A stretch of 49,374 bases of DNA, taken from a virus. Each line of letters opens with the position of its first letter. Within the stretch, counting starts at the first letter, position 1. The notes under the pieces were generated by a model that was not told the DNA's origin, made no database searches, and saw nothing but the letters and a program-made list of their open reading frames with translations. The stretch spans positions 1-49,374 of IMG/VR virus record IMGVR_UViG_3300046520_000116; one strand, given 5' to 3'. Both the position numbers and the translations under genes were made by a program. Positions 31,412 to 37,749 of the stretch are shown here, piece by piece.

Positions 31412-31834
31412 ATGCTTTCAAATCTTGGCCGCGTCGGTCGTGACGCGGAATTGCGCACTACCGCATCCGGTGTTTCTGTTTTTACTGTTCCTGTCGCGTA
31501 TGAATATGGGGTCAAACTGGAAGACGGCAAGCGCCCGACCCAATGGGTTGACTTGACGTTCTGGGCAAAACAAGCTGAAACCTTCGCTCCTCTGCTCAAG
31601 TCCGGGCAGCAAATCTTTTTCAGTGCTGACGACGTTCACGTCGAAACCTTCGTCGGCAAAGACCAATCCACGAAATATAAGCTCGCTGGCCGTGCTGCTA
31701 CCGTCAAATTGGCTGGTGGCAATGGCAAGGGTGAATCCACCCCAGAGCAGTCTCAGCAGGGCACCAGTGGCCCAGATCAGTCGCCGCTTCAAGACGACGA
31801 CATACCGTTCGCGCCGGTTCATTATCTGGCCTGA
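31412..31834 (+). CDS. ssb: Single-stranded DNA-binding protein
   Basis: A 140-residue OB-fold SSB: MLSNLGRVGRDAELRTTASGVSVFTVPVAYEY, then WVDLTFWAKQAETFAPLLKSGQQIFFSADDVHVETF. A Gln/Ser-rich linker leads to a DDDIPF near the end, the acidic tip that binds replication partners, but here followed by seven more residues (APVHYLA), an unusual extension. It starts at ATG 31412 with a weak RBS, so translation may depend on the upstream small gene or leader. It serves phage or plasmid replication and, if transferred by conjugation, entry as a single strand. Confidence 0.88.
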   Translation: MLSNLGRVGRDAELRTTASGVSVFTVPVAYEYGVKLEDGKRPTQWVDLTFWAKQAETFAPLLKSGQQIFFSADDVHVETFVGKDQSTKYKLAGRAATVKLAGGNGKGESTPEQSQQGTSGPDQSPLQDDDIPFAPVHYLA

Positions 31835-31900
31835 GAACAATCCCTGCTGATTCCGGTGGGGGCCGAGGCTCCCACCTTATATATGTGTGAGCCTATATTT

Positions 31901-32245
31901 ATGCTTGTGACGAACGAATGTTCTCTTAAAGATTCTGCTCGTGCTCAGATTGACTGCTCCATCCAAAACTTCCTCAGCTCCGGTGGCTCGATCAAAACCT
32001 TCGACTCCGGTGTCCTTGCTAGCCATCTTGCTGAGCCGCCGCCTGAAAAGAAAGTCGTCAAGCGCTCATCCGCTACACCCTACAACCCAACAGCTACAGC
32101 AAAGGCCGAGGCGACCATGCGCCTGGTGAAAAAGGGCGCTGCCGCAGGTCTGTCTAACGCAAAAATTGCTGAGATGGCCGGCGTGACGAAAAATTACGTC
32201 AGTTACCTGGTATCTAAAAACAAACTCCGTGAGCCGCAAGAATAA
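31901..32245 (+). CDS. HTH-containing hypothetical protein
   Basis: A 114-residue protein. The last 45 residues form a helix-turn-helix (GLSNAKIAEMAGVTKNYVSYLVSKNKL), so DNA binding is likely. The N-terminus (ARAQIDCSIQNFLSSGGSIKTF) resembles starts of small Pseudomonas phage proteins. I chose ATG 31901 (GAG about 9 bases upstream); GTG 31856 and ATG 31883 are alternatives. The stop overlaps the next start. Confidence 0.66.
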   Translation: MLVTNECSLKDSARAQIDCSIQNFLSSGGSIKTFDSGVLASHLAEPPPEKKVVKRSSATPYNPTATAKAEATMRLVKKGAAAGLSNAKIAEMAGVTKNYVSYLVSKNKLREPQE

Positions 32246-32532
32246 TGTCCTTTTCAATCTATGCCGTCCTGGGCGGCGAAAACCTCATTAAAGGCACGCG
32301 CCCAGCTAAGGCGTGCCATTGGGACGTATCGGTGCACTTCGTTATGCTCGATGGCACCAAGCACCTGCACAGCTTTTCCATCGATGAAGCGTGGTCTAAA
32401 GAGGTCTCGCCGCTGATCTGTGGCCGCGTCGAAGCATTGCGTGATGAGCACGGTTACGAAGTCCGCAAGGCCGGCTGGACAGCCCATGCCAGGGGCCCTA
32501 AGGCCGCTCAAAAGAAGAAGAGAAAAAAGTAA
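32245..32532 (+). CDS. Small basic hypothetical protein
   Basis: A 95-residue protein coupled to the previous gene by TAATG. It is mixed alpha/beta with a very basic end (GPKAAQKKKRKK). Possibly nucleic-acid-binding through that tail. No family recognised. It is the last gene before the partition promoter. Confidence 0.62.
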   Translation: MSFSIYAVLGGENLIKGTRPAKACHWDVSVHFVMLDGTKHLHSFSIDEAWSKEVSPLICGRVEALRDEHGYEVRKAGWTAHARGPKAAQKKKRKK

Positions 32533-32552
32533 TAAAATTATTACATAGAGTA

Positions 32553-32631
32553 TTGACAGGTAGTGGATCCGTGCTAATCTAATATTAATCGGATGTCAGA
32601 AGTCCGAAATAATAAATCCGATATCGGATAA
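32553..32631 (+). promoter_or_regulatory. par promoter and upstream partition site
   Basis: TTGACA (32553-32558), a 16-base spacer and TAATCT (32575-32580) form the parA promoter. Directly downstream lie ATCGGATGTC (32588), AGTCCGAAAT (32601) and the perfect 14-bp palindrome ATCCGATATCGGAT (32616-32629). These fit an operator bound by the small ParB, possibly also serving as centromere. Confidence 0.65.
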
Positions 32632-32649
32632 TCGACCAAGGTAGATAAG

Positions 32650-33321
32650 ATGAAAACGACTAAGAAACGCATGAAGGTCATCATTGTTGGTTGCAACAAA
32701 GGTGGCACCGCCAAGACCACTTCGGCCACTGGCCTGGCTGTTGTGCTGGCCCAGAAGGGTAACAAGGTGTACCTGCTCGACGCAGACAAGCAGAACTCTG
32801 CGAGCAACTGGGCCGCTGAGCGTGAACGCATCGAAGCTAAACCCGTCATCACCGTATCGTCTCGCCGTGGCGCAATCGCCGGGCACATCAAATCGATTTC
32901 TGATGACTACGACTACTGCATCGTCGACGTGTCGGGCAGCATCAGCCCTGAGCTTGTGAGCGCCCTGCCAGTCGCAGACCTTCTGGTGGCACCGTACAAA
33001 TGCTCTCAGTACGACTTGGATACGCTGACCGAGCTGGAAACCCAGGTGAACTTCATCAAGGACTCAACTGGTTACGCGCCGGACGTTCTTATCTATCACA
33101 CCATGGCATCAACGAACCATGTGATCCGTGGTCGTGAGCGGGCTAGCTTTGAAGCCTGCGCTTCTGAATTCCCAACGTTCAAACTGATGAAGTCGGTCAA
33201 CAGCCATCGCCAGGCTTTTATCGATACCGCCGAGAACGGATTAGCTGTAACTGAAATGACCAATGCCAAGGCCAAAAAAGAGCTCCTGGCGTTTGCTGAG
33301 GAGGTACTGACTCATGGTTAA
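32650..33321 (+). CDS. parA: ParA-type partition ATPase
   Basis: A 223-residue ParA without an N-terminal HTH, i.e. the short type Ib form. The deviant Walker A is KGGTAKTT (residues 17-24) with signature Lys17; YCIVDVSG (about residue 92) is Walker A' (D for catalysis) and the later strand LLVAPYKCSQYDL follows. AAGG lies 9 bases before the start. It would position plasmid copies along the nucleoid with the small ParB encoded next. It overlaps that gene by 8 bases. Confidence 0.9.
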   Translation: MKTTKKRMKVIIVGCNKGGTAKTTSATGLAVVLAQKGNKVYLLDADKQNSASNWAAERERIEAKPVITVSSRRGAIAGHIKSISDDYDYCIVDVSGSISPELVSALPVADLLVAPYKCSQYDLDTLTELETQVNFIKDSTGYAPDVLIYHTMASTNHVIRGRERASFEACASEFPTFKLMKSVNSHRQAFIDTAENGLAVTEMTNAKAKKELLAFAEEVLTHG

Positions 33322-33598
33322 GTCGCGTAGTGTTCGCAAGGCCGAGATGACTGAAGCTGAACAGGCGAAGCTGATCGCCGCAGTCACTGAGGATCGCCCT
33401 TATGGTGCGCCTATCAGTGACAAGCCCGAACCTGAGGCGCCGAAGGCAGACCCACTGACGAAGATCAGCGTCAGTCTCCGCGAAAGCGACTCTTGGAAGA
33501 TCCAGGACATCGTTGATAAGAACAAGCGCTCCAAGAAAGGGCCGAAGTCGATCAGCGCTGTGATCCTGGAGGCTCTGAGGGCCCAAGGCGTCATCTAA
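33314..33598 (+). CDS. parB: Small ParB-like centromere-binding protein
   Basis: A 94-residue protein directly after parA, as in type Ib partition systems. The N-terminus is flexible and charged, the place where the arginine finger that stimulates ParA is found in ParG-like proteins. The C-terminal half (LTKISVSLRESDSWKIQDIVDK...GPKSISAVILEALRA) reads as a ribbon-helix-helix DNA-binding fold. Likely targets are the ATCCGATATCGGAT palindromes on both sides of the operon. Naming it parB is by position and fold, not close homology. Confidence 0.75.
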   Translation: MVKSRSVRKAEMTEAEQAKLIAAVTEDRPYGAPISDKPEPEAPKADPLTKISVSLRESDSWKIQDIVDKNKRSKKGPKSISAVILEALRAQGVI

Positions 33599-33651
33599 CG
33601 CCGGCTTTGACACCAAACCCCTGTGCCTGGACGGACGGGGGTTGTTTCATT

Positions 33652-33761
33652 CTGATATCCGAACTCAGAACTCCTACATCGGAAAGATTAATCCCGAATA
33701 GGGAAGTATTACATCGGATATCTACATTCATCTTTCGTACATCGGAAATCCGATATCGGAT
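33652..33761. promoter_or_regulatory. Downstream partition-site cluster
   Basis: GATATCCGA (33654-33662), three TACATCGGA half-sites (near 33675, 33710 and 33739) and the perfect palindrome ATCCGATATCGGAT (33748-33761) fill the gap after parB. The palindrome is identical to that before parA. This is the best candidate for parS. Confidence 0.65.
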
Positions 33762-34105
33762 TAGACCTTTGCGTGATTGAGAAGCTCTGCGAAATCCATC
33801 TGCTCTATCTGATCCTCGGGGCCGTCATCGATCTCAGCGATGATCTGCGCAAGCAGTGCCTTAAGTGCTGCCCTCCCTTCCAGGCTTCCAGATCTATCGC
33901 GCAGAATCTTTGCCCTGACCATTTCCTGCAGCCATCCAACAAGGCATGGATCTACAGGGTTAACGCCGGTCGCCCAGCGGCTTATCGTCTCCGGCGCTGT
34001 CGATTTGCCATCATCCCTGAGCGCCGTAACCATTCTGGCCAGGTCTACGCCAGTAAGCCCCAGGTACTTCATAGCTCGTCTCATCTTGGCTGCGTTATCT
34101 GTCAT
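33761..34105 (-). CDS. HTH-type regulator-like protein
   Basis: A 114-residue protein. The first 60 residues (AMKYLGLTGVDLARMVTALRDDGKSTAPETISRWATGVNPVDP) look like an XRE-type helix-turn-helix with a long turn. The C-terminus is helical and acidic. It is convergent with the par operon, and its stop codon lies in the last partition palindrome. Possible transcription regulator of plasmid genes. RBS weak. Confidence 0.66.
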   Translation of the reverse strand: MTDNAAKMRRAMKYLGLTGVDLARMVTALRDDGKSTAPETISRWATGVNPVDPCLVGWLQEMVRAKILRDRSGSLEGRAALKALLAQIIAEIDDGPEDQIEQMDFAELLNHAKV

Positions 34106-34237
34106 GGTTGGCTCTAAGTCATGGTTTGTGATACTTACCTTAGCCGTGGATCAATCGGTTGTCCACTGGTCTGGATGCAGAGCAAGCTGAGCGCCACATC
34201 TCTATATTGCCCACCTTTTTCCTTGGGGGGAATTGGC

Positions 34238-34432
34238 GTGGTACAGAGACTTGAGATGATCAAGGATGGCGCGAGCCGGCTGCAAACGGACTACGAGTTC
34301 ACTGAAGGGGAGGCGATTGAGCTTGCCGCCATCGAAGCCGGCTATGAGTCCTTTGCGGAGGTCGTTGGCCTAGTCGAAGGCTCGAACAGCATGACTATTT
34401 TCCTTCCTGGCCAACCTCAAGCTGTTTTGTGA
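34238..34432 (+). CDS. Small hypothetical protein
   Basis: A 64-residue acidic protein with a GTG start (34238) placed 7 bases after GGGGGG. The sequence VVQRLEMIKDGASRLQTDYEFTEGEAIELAAIE is helical. The longer frame from 34121 has no RBS and reads through likely non-coding DNA. No family recognised. Confidence 0.5.
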   Translation: MVQRLEMIKDGASRLQTDYEFTEGEAIELAAIEAGYESFAEVVGLVEGSNSMTIFLPGQPQAVL

Positions 34433-34591
34433 TCAAAAATGCTTCCAGGGTGAAAACTGCCCAAATGTTGGCCTCGTGTGAGGCGTTTCCTCTGGTTCTT
34501 TGAGTCGATGGTAGGGTCTTGGGGTTGCGAGGCCTGTAGAGGCTCTCAGGAGCTCTGGGGAGGGGATGGCATCCGTGCCATGGTAAATCCG
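34433..34591. other. Non-coding gap with two hairpins
   Basis: No gene fits. GCCTC-GTGT-GAGGC (about 34480-34494) and TGGCA-TCCG-TGCCA (34569-34582) are compact stems between convergent genes. No T-runs follow, so terminator function is uncertain. Confidence 0.4.
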
Positions 34592-34882
34592 TTACGACGG
34601 CTCAAATCCCAGTTCAGTGAGCCGCTGGATTGATCGAATCCTTCGGCGTTCGAGGCTGTCGAGGATGGCCGGGCTGTCGAAGCAGGCCGCAATTGCAATT
34701 CTCTCCAGCAGGTCTCGAAATGCCATGATCTGCTTTCGCTCCGCTACGTCGACTTCGATGTGACCGTGTTGATCTCTCCTGGATTGAAGCTTTTGAATCC
34801 TAGCTTCGATCCAGTCGTCCATTTGTTTGACAGTGATCGATCCAATGTCAACACCACGGTTCTTTAGTTCGTCACGCACCAT
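34592..34882 (-). CDS. Hypothetical helical protein
   Basis: A 96-residue, strongly helical and charged protein (MDDWIEARIQKLQSRRDQ; ERRRIRSIQRLTELGF). ATG at 34882 has AAAGGG about 8 bases upstream. It is the third gene of a short - strand run (35442 to 34592). No family recognised. A coiled-coil role is plausible. Confidence 0.62.
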   Translation of the reverse strand: MVRDELKNRGVDIGSITVKQMDDWIEARIQKLQSRRDQHGHIEVDVAERKQIMAFRDLLERIAIAACFDSPAILDSLERRRIRSIQRLTELGFEPS

Positions 34883-34948
34883 TGCTTTAGCCCTTTGCGG
34901 TTGGTGTACATCCAGTCTGCATGTGGAGCAATGGTTGGATCCAATCTT

Positions 34949-35206
34949 TTAGGCCCTGCAAATTCTCTTCATGCTTTCGCTTTCGCGTTCGGTGACCAGT
35001 GAGTTGCATGGCAAGCTCATTGAGACCCAGATCCGATCCATGACCTTCTGGGCGACCTTGAGCTCCTCCAGCTCGATCTGGTTGCCGTCGAACTGTTCTC
35101 CGTAGGGTAGGGCCGCCTGGTACGACTCCAGCGCATTGATGCGGCTCTGAGTCCAGTCGATGGCGGTCTTGAGGTGGATCGGTTTGTGCAGTCGTGCAAT
35201 GGACAT
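34949..35206 (-). CDS. Hypothetical small protein
   Basis: An 85-residue helical protein starting MSIARLHKPIHLKTAIDW. ATG at 35206 has GGAG 6 bases upstream and overlaps the preceding gene's stop (TAATG), which rules out the longer frame to 35269. Its layout (paired helices around ALESYQAALPYGEQFDGNQIELEELKVAQKVMD) is similar in style to the next gene, suggesting a common small family. Function unknown. Confidence 0.64.
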   Translation of the reverse strand: MSIARLHKPIHLKTAIDWTQSRINALESYQAALPYGEQFDGNQIELEELKVAQKVMDRIWVSMSLPCNSLVTERESESMKRICRA

Positions 35207-35442
35207 TATTCGCTCCGGTTGGCTTTGAGCCACTTGTTGATGATTTCGAGCTCCCTGTCGCTGAGCCACATCGTGCGTGGGCGGATTCCCAGCTCAGCCT
35301 GGCGCTCTTTATAGGCTCGCTGCTTGGCGCTCCCTGAGAGCTTCTGAGGGCCTTTGGATGGGCGTCCCAGCTTTGGTTTGACAGTTTCAGGAAATTCGGT
35401 AGAGATTATGTCAAGGGTCAAGGTATCATGTGCGTCTTTCAT
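35206..35442 (-). CDS. Small basic, probably DNA-binding protein
   Basis: A 78-residue basic protein. GRPSKGPQKLSGSAKQRAYKERQAELGIRPRTMWLSDRELEIINKWLK resembles small plasmid and phage regulators with a K-x-R-A-Y-K-E-R motif. The LSDRELEIINKWL segment could be the helix of a ribbon-helix-helix unit. GGAGG stands 9 bases before the ATG. It is the first gene of a three-gene - strand operon. Confidence 0.64.
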   Translation of the reverse strand: MKDAHDTLTLDIISTEFPETVKPKLGRPSKGPQKLSGSAKQRAYKERQAELGIRPRTMWLSDRELEIINKWLKANRSE

Positions 35443-35611
35443 TCCGTGGCCTCCAGGGCATTTTGATCATTTTGGTTTATGCTGACCAATCATGTCAATA
35501 CTAGGCTTACGTCTATCACCTTATGCAAAACCCCAGTGTATCCAGCGGTTTCCGGCAATTCATTGAAATTGTTTTGGAAATCTGTTGCGTGTCTATCTGT
35601 ATTATTGATAA

Positions 35612-36030
35612 ATTGACACAGTGAGCGAGAGCTTGCCGGTGGATGCGTCGGTGGTAGGGTAAGTGACGACGGGGCGCATCAAACCGTGAATGGGGATACC
35701 GGGGAAGCAGACAAAAACTCCAAGATTGGGCCGTAATGAGTGGTCGGAAGGCAATGTACAGTGCAGTTATGTTGGGGAAACCCTCGACTGCGTGGGTGTC
35801 TTCTGGCGGCATGGAACGGCGTCTGGCGCTGCGGTGCGGCGTAATCCATGCAGTGGCGGGGGCACCTCCTGACGCCATCCGGGGAATCCCATCGACGGCT
35901 CGGGCCAGCGCATGAGATCACCGGTTACTCACTAAGAGCCAATAGACCGATTAGCTGGTGGTCTGGAGGTTCTTGGTGAGTAATGACCGAAGAAAACCCT
36001 CAACTCTCAAACCTGCGTAAGGGTTTTGAC
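35612..36030 (+). ncRNA. Structured ncRNA 'B'
   Basis: About 420 bases without a convincing gene. CCGGTG (35636-35641) pairs with CACCGG (35919-35924), closing a large domain that starts with GATGCG/CGCATC (35642-35680). Immediately after it comes a long hairpin: TTACTCAC (35925-35932), AAGAGCC (35934-35940), AGACC (35944-35948), loop, GGTCT (35960-35964), GGTTCTT (35968-35974), GTGAGTAA (35976-35983). It ends with AAAACCCT/AGGGTTTT (35993-36026). Three motifs are shared in order with region A (GAGAGCTTGC at 35627, CCGTGAATGG at 35684, ATTAGCTGGTGG at 35950). A possible extended -10 (TGTATTATT) lies at 35598. Confidence 0.6.
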
Positions 36031-36235
36031 AGTAGCAGGCAAGCTTTTAAATGATTTGTTTCTGCACCAAAGCGCTTCCGAGCTGACAGACTCAGATGGT
36101 TAAAGCTTAAAGGCATCAAGCAAAATCAAAAACAGAAACATTAAACTGTCAAGTAAAATGTGTGATAGCGACAGCTCCCTGGTAAAATGATTTTAGGTGG
36201 CCAAGATAGGCCATACAAAATAATAAGGGGGCGGT
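36031..36235. other. AT-rich non-coding leader
   Basis: No gene is visible. The stretch is AT-rich, unlike the GC-richer RNA B before it. TGGCC-AAGATA-GGCCA (36197-36212) is a small hairpin just before the RBS of the gene at 36236. AAGCTTTTAA and TTAAAGCTT occur as a loose inverted pair. Confidence 0.4.
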
Positions 36236-36643
36236 ATGAAAGATAGCGCAATGATGTCAGAGCTGCTAAGTGCTGCAGATGAAATGATCGCGCACTTCCG
36301 TAATCCAAGTTCAATTAACTCCCTGCCACCAGCAATCGCAAAACTTATGAGGTCTTCATTCGAGGAAAAGGCGAATAAAGTATCTTCGTCAAGAACTCTT
36401 GCTGAACACGCCATGCTTATCTATAAGAGTGCGAACTTGGTTCATGATGATGATGTTCATTATCATCGAGTTAGTGACTATATCTCCGGCGTGATAGTAA
36501 AACTTGAATGCGAGATGGTCGAGTCGAAGAATGGGTCGGCAAAGAAGAGGTTGATCAAGAGGATAACTTCAGTATCAGATCTGCTTGGCGGACTTAATGA
36601 GACATATGCGCTTTATATTGCTCATAAAACATACATTATCTGA
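36236..36643 (+). CDS. AT-rich hypothetical protein
   Basis: A 135-residue helical protein with a strong RBS (AAGGGGG). AT-rich codons set it apart from the virion genes and match the mobilization genes downstream, which suggests shared foreign origin. It contains ARHAMLIYKSANLVHDDDVHYHR-like His/Asp-rich text near its middle (HDDDVHYH), without a recognised metal-site pattern. Function unknown. Its 3' end overlaps the convergent small gene at 36636. Confidence 0.6.
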   Translation: MKDSAMMSELLSAADEMIAHFRNPSSINSLPPAIAKLMRSSFEEKANKVSSSRTLAEHAMLIYKSANLVHDDDVHYHRVSDYISGVIVKLECEMVESKNGSAKKRLIKRITSVSDLLGGLNETYALYIAHKTYII

Positions 36644-36839
36644 TTAATAAGTTGACAATCGTGAGTACCTGCGATGTAGAATCATCTTCATTGCAGGCAT
36701 TTACTACTTCGCACATGGCTTCGCGCATTATGTTCGCGTAGTTCGCTCCAGTCCCCCGTGCAAACATCAACACCATCAATAGTTCGTCACTTCGGCGCAG
36801 CATGCGCCGGCTAATTAGTGATGATTCAGCAACAATCAA
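36636..36839 (-). CDS. Small hypothetical protein next to mobilization genes
   Basis: A 67-residue frame read from TTG 36839 with GAGAGGG upstream, or 55 residues from ATG 36803. The segment VLMFARGTGANYANIMREAMCEVVNACN is helical and faintly MobC-like. It is convergent with the gene at 36236 and points away from oriT. The assignment as a real gene is moderate at best. Confidence 0.4.
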   Translation of the reverse strand: MIVAESSLISRRMLRRSDELLMVLMFARGTGANYANIMREAMCEVVNACNEDDSTSQVLTIVNLLIR

Positions 36840-37076
36840 AACCCTCTCAAAACTCCATCAGCCCCGACCCATTGTGATCAAAACATCATGAAAAGATCTC
36901 ATGGTATTAGGGCCTGGCAGGTGAGTGGTTCAGATCAAAACCCACCCAACTTCAGATATATCGTCAACAGGGTGGACTGCTGGCATTGAGGTGAATTTCG
37001 CAGTCAGTGTTTGTGATTTTCGCAATTACCTGATGTTGAAAATGACGTCAAAAATGGCACACATCGAGCCAGTAAT

Positions 37077-37122
37077 GACTCAGGTAGGGACGGTACTGGC
37101 TCAGGTAGGGACTGTACTGGCT
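37077..37122. repeat. Tandem 21-bp repeat near oriT
   Basis: TGACTCAGGTAGGGACGGTAC (37077-37097) in two near-identical copies (second at 37098-37118, TGGCTCAGG...), followed by a partial third (TGGCTC). The units encode QVGTVLA repeats in a 73-residue frame starting GTG 36925, whose coding status is doubtful. Period 21 equals two helical turns, which suits protein binding. Confidence 0.65.
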
Positions 37123-37159
37123 CTACGAATGACAGCTTTTTTCTAAACTCGCTTTTCCA

Positions 37160-37340
37160 TGGCGAGTGGTATACAAAATGATGTGAGGGGCGGTAAATCC
37201 AGTGCTATACAAGAAACAAGTTATGTCAGTGGTATACACTGACCTTGTTCAATCTGGCGATATTCTGTTGCTCACCCCCTTGTGGGGGTTGCGCTATGTT
37301 TTGCTCCGCAGGCAATCTGTTTATATGCAGTGAGGACTGC
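37160..37340. other. Candidate origin of transfer (oriT)
   Basis: Non-coding DNA just upstream of mobC and the relaxase gene. It holds three AGTGGTATACA-type sites (37165, 37201 with one change, 37228); the last is centred in a perfect inverted repeat GTCAGTG/CACTGAC (37225-37243). A second hairpin, ACCCCC-TTGT-GGGGGT, lies at 37274-37289. Inverted repeats next to mobC are the usual oriT layout. The nick site cannot be named from sequence alone. Some of the repeats may instead be MobC operators. Confidence 0.5.
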
Positions 37341-37365
37341 TGGAAAACAAGACAGAGAAAAAGCC

Positions 37366-37749
37366 ATGAACGACCAAGTGACCACCGAAGAAACCACCGA
37401 AGCAAAACCTAAGAAGAAGTCCAAGCGGGAAGACAAGAGCATCAACGTTCGCCTCGACGCCGCCGAGCGGGCCGCCATTGACGCCCTGGTCAAGTCCACA
37501 GGATACCCTTCTGCAGCCGCCCTGATCCGGGACGTGCTGTGCAAAAAGCAGTTCAAGACCAAGGTAATTCTTAACCCCGACATCAATGAAATCGGAACTT
37601 ACCTGGCCCAGCTTTTTGATTTGATCCCAACTAGCAAAAACTTCGTGCCACTTCAGCAGAAGATAGTGGAGACGATCAAGTATATATATAAGGATCTGGA
37701 TGATGTTAAGTTAGACGATAGCGAAGAAGGAGAAGGTTATGATTGGTAA
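37366..37749 (+). CDS. mobC: MobC-like accessory mobilization protein
   Basis: A 127-residue protein. A Lys-rich start leads to SINVRLDAAERAAIDALVKSTGYPSAAALIRDVLCKK, which reads as a ribbon-helix-helix DNA-binding fold. MobC-type proteins bind oriT and help the relaxase open it. The start is ATG 37366; the frame extending to 37282 runs into the oriT region. It overlaps the relaxase gene by 11 bases, so they are translated together. Confidence 0.72.
   Translation: MNDQVTTEETTEAKPKKKSKREDKSINVRLDAAERAAIDALVKSTGYPSAAALIRDVLCKKQFKTKVILNPDINEIGTYLAQLFDLIPTSKNFVPLQQKIVETIKYIYKDLDDVKLDDSEEGEGYDW

Noticed and set aside
35934-35974. Group II intron domain V-like hairpin (AGAGCC ... GGTTCT)
   Set aside because: The loop is 11 bases and not GNRA, the bulge is on both sides, and no reverse transcriptase or other intron domains are visible.
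35612-35990. Short matches to 16S rRNA (GTGAGTAATG, GATTAGCTGGT)
   Set aside because: They are only about ten bases each, in the wrong order and spacing, with unrelated sequence between; no rRNA gene is present.
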